Shown in pieces: positions 1-7,145 of a DNA stretch of 64,000 nucleotides. The DNA is from Pseudomonas sp. MM213 (lineage in GTDB: Bacteria; Pseudomonadota; Gammaproteobacteria; Pseudomonadales; Pseudomonadaceae), in assembly GCF_020423045.1 (NCBI RefSeq), contig NZ_CP081943.1:930001-994000 (forward strand), in the 5' to 3' direction. The position numbers and the translations under genes are program-made. A model generated the notes under the pieces. The model was not told the DNA's origin and did no database searches. It saw only the letters and a program-made list of their open reading frames with translations. Numbering within the stretch: position 1 is the first letter of the stretch; every line of letters starts with the position of its first letter.

Positions 1-41
1 GATTGGCTGTTACTTCCCTGACCGCCCCGAAAACCGGTGGT

Positions 42-443
42 TCATTGCTGGATCGGCACCAGGATCGCATCGCCGGTTGCCACCAGCTTCAACTGATCCC
101 CTGTTTGTGCGAACAGCTCGGCACGGGCAAACACCTGCTTCTTGCCGGACTTCACCACCTGGCCGCGCGCAATGAACACTTCACCGATGGCGGGTGCAAG
201 GCAATTCACCGAAAAATGCGATGCCAGGACATTGCCAGCGACCGTTCCGGCCGCAAACCCACAGGCGGTATCGAGCAGCGCGCCAATCAGGCCGGCATGC
301 AGAAAGCCTGCGTATTGCGCCATGTCCGCCTCGCGAAAAGCCAGGGTCAGTTCCACCTCGCCCGGCTCGGTGCGAGTGACCTCAAAACCGGCCCAACGGT
401 TGAAGGCGGACGTTGAATTAATCTTTTTGAGAGCATCAAGCAT
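42..443 (-). CDS. PaaI-type hotdog-fold acyl-CoA thioesterase
   Basis: Encodes a 133-residue cytoplasmic protein of the PaaI/YbgC hotdog superfamily, enzymes that hydrolyse acyl- or phenylacetyl-CoA type thioesters. The central segment GFLHAGLIGALLDTACGFAA matches the hotdog helix with its conserved HAG and Asp, and the C-terminal strands (LAPAIGEVFIARGQVV, KKQVFARAELF) fit the family sheet. The start was placed at the ATG preceded by GGAGGG seven bases upstream; an in-frame ATG 18 codons earlier has no such site. The protein lacks membrane segments. The substrate cannot be read from the sequence, and neighbours give no pathway hint. The family call is firm, the specific role unknown. Confidence 0.85.
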   Translation of the reverse strand: MLDALKKINSTSAFNRWAGFEVTRTEPGEVELTLAFREADMAQYAGFLHAGLIGALLDTACGFAAGTVAGNVLASHFSVNCLAPAIGEVFIARGQVVKSGKKQVFARAELFAQTGDQLKLVATGDAILVPIQQ

Positions 444-551
444 GGCGAATCCCTCCGGTTGAGGTATCAACATGCGCCGGGTTTTGGGGGATGTCATGGT
501 GGATAAAGAAGGGTGATGGGCGGGTGGCTTGGTGGTGAATATTCAGGCCTT

Positions 552-626
552 ATCGCTAGCAGGCTAGCTCCCACAGTGGTCTCCTGAACACTGGAGATCC
601 AATGTGGGAGCTAGCCTGCTAGCGAT
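552..626. repeat. REP doublet (REPIN), GCTAGC variant
   Basis: Two inverted arms, ATCGCTAGCAGGCTAGCTCC and its complement, flank about 27 bases. The usual Pseudomonas arm reads ATCGCGAGCAGGCTCGCTCC; here both arms carry the same paired changes (CTAGC for CTCGC). It fills most of the gap between the thioesterase and the LysR gene. No gene is seen in the rest of that gap. Confidence 0.85.
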
Positions 627-701
627 GAACGATAACGCGGTCCCTCTGGACGCCCACCGTTCACCCGGTCAGCATGAGCACCTCGAATCGGGAACCGACT
701 C

Positions 702-1586
702 ATGCGACGACTACCTTCCCTTGCAGCCCTCAAAACCTTCGAATGCGCCGCTCGCCACGCCCACTTCGGCCGGGCCGCCGCAGAGCTGTGCGTCACCGAC
801 AGCGCCGTCAGCCATCAGATCCGCCAGCTCGAAGAACAACTGGGCGTGTCGCTGTTCATCCGCGAAGGCCGGCAAATCCGTCCGACCATGGCCGCCGGGC
901 GCCTGATGCAAAGCCTGCAGCAAGCCTTCGAACTGATTGGTGAAGCCTGCGATGAACTGCGCGATCCGTCGTCGCTGGCGGTGTTGCGCCTGGCGGTGAC
1001 GGCCGAGCTGGCGCAAAAGTGGTTGATGCGTCGCCTCACGGATTTCTACGCGCGCTATCCGCATATCACCTTGCACCTCTACGAACAGCCCATCGACGCC
1101 ACCGCGCCGGGGGAAGACATCGACCTGGCCATCACCTACGGCACCGGCCCGGTGGACAGCAGCGCGTACTTCGTTCGACCGTTGCCGGCATTGCAGTTTT
1201 TCCCGGTGTGCAGCCCCGGCCTGTTCAACCAGGGCGCCCTGAAAACCCCGAAGGACCTGGCGCGCCACTGCCTGCTGCACGACGATCAGGACGGCAAGAC
1301 CTGGACCGCCTGGCTCACCAGTCATGCCGGCGATCTACGCCCCGAACGACAGTTGTATTTCGCCCATGCCGGCCTGGCGCTGGAAGCCGCGGCCCAAGGA
1401 CAGGGCGTGGCCATGGGCGATAACCTCACGGCGCAGGAAGACTTGCTCAGCGGTCGACTGGTCCGGCCGTTTACCTCAAGCATGACTGCGCTGGGCCAAT
1501 ACGCGCTGGTGTGTGAACGAGTGCGCCTGGAGCGTCCGGCTGTGGCGCAGATGCTCGAATGGTTCAACGATCAGCTGATCGATTGA
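702..1586 (+). CDS. LysR-family regulator (GcvA-like)
   Basis: A 294-residue LysR-type transcriptional regulator. The N-terminal winged helix is clear (residues 1-62: SLAALKTFECAARH, FGRAAAELCVTDSAVSHQIR, LEEQLGVSLF), and the rest is the two-lobe effector-binding domain. The opening MRRLPSLAALKTFEAAAR-like pattern and the extended wing are typical of the GcvA subgroup. It lies about 100 bases upstream of the agmatine deiminase gene in the same direction, so it may control the aguA-binding protein pair; that link is inferred from position only. The ATG start has no strong Shine-Dalgarno, but the helix begins immediately after it, leaving little room for another start. Confidence 0.88.
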   Translation: MRRLPSLAALKTFECAARHAHFGRAAAELCVTDSAVSHQIRQLEEQLGVSLFIREGRQIRPTMAAGRLMQSLQQAFELIGEACDELRDPSSLAVLRLAVTAELAQKWLMRRLTDFYARYPHITLHLYEQPIDATAPGEDIDLAITYGTGPVDSSAYFVRPLPALQFFPVCSPGLFNQGALKTPKDLARHCLLHDDQDGKTWTAWLTSHAGDLRPERQLYFAHAGLALEAAAQGQGVAMGDNLTAQEDLLSGRLVRPFTSSMTALGQYALVCERVRLERPAVAQMLEWFNDQLID

Positions 1587-1686
1587 TGAGTTGAATTCAA
1601 GTATTCCGCAATAATCATCGTTGGCGAGGAGGGCGCCGACGACCTTAGCCTGTGGTCATTCCAATCCCCGTCAACGAGGTTTGACC

Positions 1687-2796
1687 ATGGCACGTTCGCT
1701 CGACACCACCCCAAAACAAGACGGCTTCCGCCTGCCCGGCGAATTCGAAACCAAGGCCGGTTGCTGGCTCGGCTGGCCGGAGCGCACCGATGTCTGGCGC
1801 AACGGGGCCAAGCCGGCGCAGAAAGTCTGGGTGCAGATCGTCACCGCCATCTCTCAAAGTGAACCGGTCACCGTGTGTGCCTCCGCCGCGCAATTCGCCA
1901 CGGCGCGCCGGCAGTTGCCGCCGCAAGTGCGCGTGGTGGAAATGACCTGCAACGACACCTGGTTCCGGGACAGCGGTCCATGCTTTGTGGTGAATGACGC
2001 CAGCGGCGAAGTACGCGGCGTCGACTTCGAGTTCAACGCGTACGGCGGCCTCGATGGCGGCTTGTACTACCCGTGGGACAAGGACGACCAGATCGCCAGC
2101 AAGATCCTCGAAATCGAACGTTTCGACCGTTACCGCGCACCGCTGATCGCCGAACTCGGCGGCATCCAGAGCGACGGCCAGGGCAGCATCCTCACCACCG
2201 AACAATGCCTGCTCAACCGCAATCGCAATCAGCACCTGGGCAAGGAAGAAGTCACCCGGCGGCTGACGGACTACCTCGGCGCCGAGCAAGTCATCTGGCT
2301 GCCGCGCGGTTGCAAGTTCGACGAAACCGACGGTCACGTCGACGATCTCGCGTGCTTCGTGCGTCCCGGTGAAGTGGTGCTGCAATGGACCGACAACCGC
2401 GATGACCCGCAATGGGAAATCTATCAGGAAGCCTACGACGTCCTGCGCAGCACCCGTGACAGCCGTGGCCGCGAGTTGATCGTACACAAACTGCCACAAC
2501 CCGACGTGCTGGAATGGACTGCAGAAGAAGCCGAAGGTCTGGACCAGCAAGACAGCACCCACACCCGTCAGGCCGGCACCAGAATCTGCGCGTCGTATAT
2601 CAACTACTACGCCGGCAACACCTCGATCGTGGTGCCGTTGTTTGGTGATCGTAACGATCAGGTGGCACTGGCGACACTGGCTGAGCTGTTCCCGCAGCAC
2701 AAGATCGTCGGCATCGAAAACTCCCGGGAAATCCTGCTCGGCGGCGGTAACGTCGCGTGCATCACCATGCCTCAATACGCTGGTAAAGGAGTGTAA
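1687..2796 (+). CDS. aguA: Agmatine deiminase
   Basis: Converts agmatine to N-carbamoylputrescine and ammonia, the first step from agmatine to putrescine in Pseudomonas. The 369-residue protein matches the family length (about 368). Guanidine-modifying motifs are present: NDTWFRDSGPCFVV (active-site Asp region), FNAYGG, FDETDGHVDD with the catalytic His, and the nucleophilic Cys358 in GGGNVACIT near the C-terminus. The chosen ATG has GAGG about seven bases upstream; an upstream in-frame start would add 22 residues unlike the family. Its stop is only two bases before the next gene, whose ribosome site AAAGGAG overlaps the end of aguA, so the two are translationally linked. The partner hydrolase aguB is not in this window. 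Confidence 0.95.
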   Translation: MARSLDTTPKQDGFRLPGEFETKAGCWLGWPERTDVWRNGAKPAQKVWVQIVTAISQSEPVTVCASAAQFATARRQLPPQVRVVEMTCNDTWFRDSGPCFVVNDASGEVRGVDFEFNAYGGLDGGLYYPWDKDDQIASKILEIERFDRYRAPLIAELGGIQSDGQGSILTTEQCLLNRNRNQHLGKEEVTRRLTDYLGAEQVIWLPRGCKFDETDGHVDDLACFVRPGEVVLQWTDNRDDPQWEIYQEAYDVLRSTRDSRGRELIVHKLPQPDVLEWTAEEAEGLDQQDSTHTRQAGTRICASYINYYAGNTSIVVPLFGDRNDQVALATLAELFPQHKIVGIENSREILLGGGNVACITMPQYAGKGV

Positions 2797-2798
2797 TC

Positions 2799-3896
2799 AT
2801 GGGCCTGCACAAACTGACTCAAGCGTTATTGCTGGTGCTTGCACCCTTGTGTGTGCAGGCCGCCGACAGCGCCAGACCGGTGGTGAACCTGTACATCTGG
2901 GGCGAATACCTGGCCCCGGATACCCTGACCAATTTCGAGAAAAAGACCGGCATCCATGTGATCGCCGATCATTTCGATTCCCTGGAAACCGTCGAGACCA
3001 AACTGCTCACCGGTCGCAGTGGTTATGACCTGGTGCTGACGGCGGGGCAGCATTTGTCCAGGGCGATCCAGAGCGGTGCCATTCAAACCTTGAACCTGCA
3101 ACGGTTGCCGCACTTTGCCGGCGTCGGTGAAGAGTTCCGCCAGCACATGGCGGTGTTCGATCCGGGCAATCGTTACGCCGGGATTTATGCCTGGGGCACG
3201 ACCGGTGTGGGTTATCAGGAAGAGGCCGTCAAAAAGCGCCTGCCGGAGGCGCCAACGGACAGTTGGGCGATGCTGTTCGATCCGGCGGTGGTCTCGAAAT
3301 TTGCCGATTGCGGTGTGAGTTTGCTCAACGATCCCAACGAGGTGTTCGCCGCGGTGATGAAGTACATGGGGCTGGACATCAACCGCCAGAACCTCGATGA
3401 CCTGAAGCTGGCCGAGCAGCAACTGGCGAAGATCCGGCCGTACATCCGTTACTTCGACAATGACCTGAACATCAGCGACCTGGCCAATGGCAATACCTGC
3501 GTGGCGATGTCGTGGAACGGCAACGTGGCCATTGCGGCGGGCCAGGCAGAAGCCGCGAAAAAACCGTTCACGTTGACCTACCGGATACCGAAGGAGGGCA
3601 CGTTGATCTGGTTCGACGCCATGGTCATTCCCAAGGACGCGCCGCATCCCGAGGCCGGGCTGGCGTTGATGGATTACCTGATGACGCCGCAAGTGATTGC
3701 GCCAATCACCGACACCATTCACTACGCCAATGCGATCACGGCGGCGGATGACTTGATCGCCCCGGCGATTCGTAATGATCCGGGGACGTACCCGTCGGCG
3801 CAGGTGCGGGCTTCGTTGTATAGCAAGAATGACAATGGCAAGGCGTTCAACCGGGCGTTGATTCGGGCGTTCAGTCGGTTGAAGTCGGGGTTGTGA
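2799..3896 (+). CDS. Polyamine ABC transporter substrate-binding protein (PotF/SpuD-like)
   Basis: Periplasmic binding protein, 365 residues, with a cleavable signal peptide (residues 1-21, ending VQAA). It has the PotD/PotF/SpuD signature: NLYIWGEYLAPDTL near the mature N-terminus, the polyamine-pocket segments LVLTAGQHL, YAWGTTGVGY and LIWFDAMVIPKDAPHPE. These proteins capture putrescine, spermidine or agmatine for import. No permease or ATPase gene follows, so it must serve a transporter encoded elsewhere or act as a sensor. Coupling to aguA suggests agmatine or putrescine as ligand (inference). Confidence 0.88.
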   Translation: MGLHKLTQALLLVLAPLCVQAADSARPVVNLYIWGEYLAPDTLTNFEKKTGIHVIADHFDSLETVETKLLTGRSGYDLVLTAGQHLSRAIQSGAIQTLNLQRLPHFAGVGEEFRQHMAVFDPGNRYAGIYAWGTTGVGYQEEAVKKRLPEAPTDSWAMLFDPAVVSKFADCGVSLLNDPNEVFAAVMKYMGLDINRQNLDDLKLAEQQLAKIRPYIRYFDNDLNISDLANGNTCVAMSWNGNVAIAAGQAEAAKKPFTLTYRIPKEGTLIWFDAMVIPKDAPHPEAGLALMDYLMTPQVIAPITDTIHYANAITAADDLIAPAIRNDPGTYPSAQVRASLYSKNDNGKAFNRALIRAFSRLKSGL

Positions 3897-3931
3897 CTGG
3901 ATTTGAGTGATGTGTTGAATGGGCTGGCGCC

Positions 3932-4012
3932 GTCGCGAGCAGGCTCGCCCCCACAGGGGATCTCCAGCGTTCACAAAATCCCTGTAGGAGCGAGGCCGGC
4001 TTGGCGGCAAAG
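3932..4012. repeat. Degenerate REP doublet
   Basis: Inverted arms GTCGCGAGCAGGCTCGCCCCC and TGTAGGAGCGAGGCCGGCTT flank about 30 bases. The two arms belong to different REP subtypes and pair imperfectly, so it looks decayed or chimeric. It sits between the 3' ends of the convergent binding-protein and glycosylase genes. Confidence 0.7.
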
Positions 4013-4026
4013 AACGATAATGCGGA

Positions 4027-4644
4027 CTATTTGGCTGGCACCCGCCACAAATACCAGGACGCTACCGTTCGATAAGGACTCCACCCCAAGCCGATCTCGA
4101 CCATCTGCTTGCGCGTCGGCTGCACCTCCAGGCCCTTCAACCGCCGATAGCCCTCACGCACCCCAAAGTCATCCGCCGGCAGGATGTCCGGCCGCTCCAG
4201 GCTGTAGATCAGCAGCATCTCCACGGTCCAGCGCCCAACGCCGCGCAGGGTAATCAACTGCTCGATCAACGCCTCATCGTCCATGGTCAGCGCCGTTGCA
4301 TAGTCCGGCACCACGCCGTCAAGCGCTGCTTGAGCGATGCCCTGAATGGTCGCGATTTTGCCGGCGGAAAAGCCGCAACTGCGCAATTGATCAAAACCGC
4401 TCGCCAGAATCTGTTCGGGCCGCGGAAACGAGGCCGAAGGAAACAACGCCAGCAGCCGTCCGACAATCGCATCACCGGCCCTGGCGTGCAGTTGCTGATA
4501 GGCAATTGCCCGCACCAGCGACTCATACGGGTCGCGAGCCGCATGAGGCTGATGCAGGCAAGGGCCGATGGTCGCGATATGGCGCGCCCAATCGTCGTCA
4601 ATGGACGCCAGAAAACGGGTCGCGGGCTGATAGGGATCGGGCAT
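4027..4644 (-). CDS. DNA-3-methyladenine glycosylase, AlkA-type (HhH-GPD)
   Basis: Base-excision repair glycosylase of about 205 residues that removes alkylated purines. The helix-hairpin-helix (LITLRGVGRWTVEMLLIY) is followed by the catalytic-Asp segment LPADDFGVREGYRRL, the HhH-GPD hallmark. It lacks the N-terminal domain of E. coli AlkA, as in the short Mag-type enzymes. The ATG chosen is three codons after an alternative TTG that overlaps the stop of the upstream gene (TTGA). It is last in an ada - PEP-mutase-like - glycosylase run on one strand, which supports a role in the response to DNA methylation. Confidence 0.9.
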   Translation of the reverse strand: MPDPYQPATRFLASIDDDWARHIATIGPCLHQPHAARDPYESLVRAIAYQQLHARAGDAIVGRLLALFPSASFPRPEQILASGFDQLRSCGFSAGKIATIQGIAQAALDGVVPDYATALTMDDEALIEQLITLRGVGRWTVEMLLIYSLERPDILPADDFGVREGYRRLKGLEVQPTRKQMVEIGLGWSPYRTVASWYLWRVPAK

Positions 4645-4649
4645 GAGGA

Positions 4650-5462
4650 TCAAGTGTTTCCGACGGATTTCAGCAGGGCGTTGACTTCCCCGTACGTGAA
4701 GGCCTTGAGCTGGCTGCTGTCGAGTTTGCCGGTCTCCAGAAACCCCTTGGCCAGGCCGGCCATGGCGCCGTACAGGAACTCGGCGATTGCGGAGCCCGCG
4801 CTCAAACGCCGTACACCCAGCGCTTTTAACGTTTCAGGGGCGGGTAACCCCGGCAACGCGAGTACGTTCACCGGCAGCGTGGTGCCACGGCACAGCGCGG
4901 CAATCTCGTACTCCGCCGAAACACCTGCCGCGAACAGTCCGTCCGCCCCGGCCGCTTGATACAGCGCGGCGCGTTTGAGTGTTTCCGCGACGCGGTCTTC
5001 GGCCGGCACCAAGGCCTTGAGGTACACGTCGGTGCGGGCGTTGATGAACAACTTCACCTGACGGCGCTCCGCAACCTGGCGGGCGATGGCGATCTTGCGC
5101 GCCAGCAGCTCGGGCGGCGAAGCACCGTCCTCGATGTTGATCCCGACAGCGCCAGCGGCGAGCACCGCCTCAACCACTTCGGCGACCCGCGCCACGTCAT
5201 CGGAATAGCCGGCTTCGATGTCCACGGTCAACGGCAGCGAAATCACGCGGGCAATGGCCTCGACGCTCGATACCAGGCGTTCGAGCGGCAGGGTGTTGCC
5301 GTCTGCGTAACCATGCGCCCAGGCGACGGCCGCGCTGCTGGTGGCCACGGCTTTGCAGCCCAGTTGTTCAACGATGCGGGCCCCGGCGGCATCGGCAACG
5401 TTGGTGAGAATCAGCAGGCCGTCCTGATGCAGCCTGTGGAATGAGTGGTCGAGCGTATCCAT
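4650..5462 (-). CDS. Isocitrate lyase/PEP mutase family protein
   Basis: A 270-residue TIM-barrel protein of the isocitrate lyase/phosphoenolpyruvate mutase superfamily. Visible features are HQDGLLILTNVADAAGARI, the metal-site strands LTVDIEAGYSDD and GINIEDG, and FINARTDVYL. The KKCGH loop that supplies the catalytic Cys in isocitrate and methylisocitrate lyases is absent, so it is unlikely to be either. The reaction is unknown; C-C or P-C bond chemistry on an oxaloacetate-like compound is possible from the fold. It lies between ada and the AlkA-type glycosylase, overlapping or adjoining the latter, so it is likely co-expressed with alkylation repair. Confidence 0.85.
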   Translation of the reverse strand: MDTLDHSFHRLHQDGLLILTNVADAAGARIVEQLGCKAVATSSAAVAWAHGYADGNTLPLERLVSSVEAIARVISLPLTVDIEAGYSDDVARVAEVVEAVLAAGAVGINIEDGASPPELLARKIAIARQVAERRQVKLFINARTDVYLKALVPAEDRVAETLKRAALYQAAGADGLFAAGVSAEYEIAALCRGTTLPVNVLALPGLPAPETLKALGVRRLSAGSAIAEFLYGAMAGLAKGFLETGKLDSSQLKAFTYGEVNALLKSVGNT

Positions 5463-5493
5463 CGATTTCCTTCCTTATGAAAACACCGAGTGA

Positions 5494-6576
5494 TCAGAAC
5501 GCGAGTTGATGGGTGATCTGCACCGCCGCTTTTTCCAGCCTGAGCAGAAACGCCTTGCGCGGTTGTCCTCCACCATAGCCCGTCAGCGAGCCATCTGCAC
5601 CGATCACCCGGTGGCAGGGCAAGACAATCGAAAGGCGGTTGTGCCCGTTGGCCAGGCCCACGGCGCGACTTGCGCCGGGCTTGCCCAGCCGCGCGGCGAT
5701 GGTGCCGTAGGTGCTGGTCTGGCCGTAAGGGATTTTCGCCAGTTCGGCCCACACTTGCCGCGAGAATTCGCTACCGGGCAAGTGCAGGGGCACCTTGAAT
5801 TCGGTCAGTTTGCCGGCGAAATAGTGCGCCAGCTCGTCTTCGATTTGCTGAAGGTGGGCGTTGTGACCGGGCGCCACCGCGTAGCCATAACGGTTCTGCA
5901 ACGCCTCGACTTCGCGGGTCAGCGCCGGCCGATCCAGAAACTCCAGCAGCACCAGCCCACGCCGTTCGGCCATGGCGATCATCGGCCCCAGCGGGGTGGT
6001 CAGGCGCGTGAACAACAGTGGTTCGCTGTGGGCCGCGCGGCCCGGCGTGATGTGGAAGGATTTTTGAAACGCATCGCGAAATCCACTCAGCGATTCGTAC
6101 CCCGAATCGAACGCCGCGCTGTCAATGGAATCGCCTTGTCTGATCCCGCCCAGTGCCATGCCGAGGCGCCGGGTACGCAACCATGCATGAAAAGTCATGC
6201 CGAAATGCTGTTTGAACCAGCGGCGCAGTTTCAGCGGCTCAATGCCCTCGGCCAGCAGTTGCACATCGGTCCAACGCCGCTCGGGGTCGGCGTCCACCGA
6301 CTTGAGCAGCCTTTGCACCCAGTCCGGGGCAATGGCGGCAGCGTCCAGCGGTTTGCATCGCAGGCAGGCTCGATAACCGGCGGACAGGCACTCATCCGCA
6401 TGGGCGAAGAATTCGACATTCTCCGGTTTCGGCTTGCGCGCCGTGCAACTGGGGCGGCAAAAGATCCCGGTGGTTTTGACTGCAGTAAAAAACACCCCCT
6501 CGTAGGCGGTATCGCGTTCGAGCATGGCGCGGACCATCTCGGCATGGGGCGGAAGCACAGCGTTTTGTAGGTTCAT
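5494..6576 (-). CDS. ada: Bifunctional Ada: regulator and O6-methylguanine-DNA methyltransferase
   Basis: Methyl-acceptor protein and activator of the adaptive response to alkylation. The N-terminal zinc site has Cys40, Cys44 (FCRPSC), Cys71 and Cys74 (CLRC); the first is the phosphotriester methyl acceptor that switches the protein into an activator. An AraC-type DNA-binding region follows (about 90-185), then the methyltransferase domain ending in PCHRV with acceptor Cys321, the same number as in E. coli Ada. Length is 360 residues from the ATG used; an in-frame start 12 codons upstream is possible. Neither start has a strong ribosome site. It heads the run with the PEP-mutase-like and glycosylase genes. 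Confidence 0.95.
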   Translation of the reverse strand: MNLQNAVLPPHAEMVRAMLERDTAYEGVFFTAVKTTGIFCRPSCTARKPKPENVEFFAHADECLSAGYRACLRCKPLDAAAIAPDWVQRLLKSVDADPERRWTDVQLLAEGIEPLKLRRWFKQHFGMTFHAWLRTRRLGMALGGIRQGDSIDSAAFDSGYESLSGFRDAFQKSFHITPGRAAHSEPLLFTRLTTPLGPMIAMAERRGLVLLEFLDRPALTREVEALQNRYGYAVAPGHNAHLQQIEDELAHYFAGKLTEFKVPLHLPGSEFSRQVWAELAKIPYGQTSTYGTIAARLGKPGASRAVGLANGHNRLSIVLPCHRVIGADGSLTGYGGGQPRKAFLLRLEKAAVQITHQLAF

Positions 6577-6818
6577 GGGCTGAGCATAAGGCGGGTTGGC
6601 CGGGGGCTCCACCGGAAAATCGACAGTGAATTCCAGTCAATCATGATGAGGCTACGATGCGGTTCAGTTCGGTTTTCGAGTACGCGTCCGAGGCAATGGC
6701 ACGGAGCGGGGCCTTTCTCCAATAGGTCATGTTTTTCGCAGCCTTACTGTATGTATCTGATAGCTGCACTTTCTAGAGGGAAAAACTCCTACAGCTATTA
6801 AAGAAAAATCCCTTCATT

Positions 6819-6836
6819 TTTAGGATTTGCCCTAAA
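6819..6836. promoter_or_regulatory. Dyad TTTAGG-N6-CCTAAA upstream of the ligase gene
   Basis: An inverted repeat with six-base arms, TTTAGG and CCTAAA, separated by six bases, ends 18 bases before the first ATG of the O-antigen-ligase-like frame. It may be an operator, or part of a leader structure. The 240 bases before it are AT-rich, and no gene was found there. Confidence 0.35.
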
Positions 6837-6854
6837 TCCCCGCGCATTAAGAAC

Positions 6855-7145
6855 ATGGCATTTTTTTCTGTCCAGAAAAATCAGCTGTGCCTAGTCAATG
6901 AGAACCATTCTCCCATGCTTAATGAAAAATTAGTTTCAGTTGCTCCGGTGGTTGCGGCGCTGGTCGCCTTTTTATCGGTTTCAACAATGCTTCGCATTCC
7001 AGGTTTGCCTATCGGAGTATCGGAACTTGTTGTTTTATTCTTGGCGATGGTGCTGATTGTGAGAAGCAAGTTTTTGCCGCACTTTAAACACCCGCTGATG
7101 GTGTTCTGGGTTTTTTTATTGTTACTGCTTTGGCAGGTTTTATAA
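6855..7145 (+). pseudogene. 5' fragment of O-antigen ligase-like gene (out of frame with remainder)
   Basis: Codes for the first 96 residues of a polytopic membrane protein: three hydrophobic stretches (VAPVVAALVAFLSV, GVSELVVLFLAMVLIV, HPLMVFWVFLLLLLW) and then a stop. The next reading frame continues the same protein without homologous overlap. Adding one T to the run of seven T at 7111-7117 would join the frames, giving FWVFFIVTALAGFITGSERG across the junction. The start is uncertain: ATG here or ATG at 6915 (MLNEKLVSV), neither with a good ribosome site. It could be a decayed gene, a phase-variable gene in the off state, or a homopolymer error in the assembly. Confidence 0.6.
7111..7117 (+). 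other. Homopolymer T7 tract at the frame junction
   Basis: Seven consecutive T follow GGG at the exact place where the O-antigen-ligase-like reading frame changes. One extra T restores a single open frame of about 490 codons. Confidence 0.75.

Noticed and set aside
4650..5462. Methylisocitrate lyase or isocitrate lyase assignment for the PEP-mutase-like gene
   Set aside because: The KKCGH catalytic loop is absent and no propionate or glyoxylate genes are nearby.
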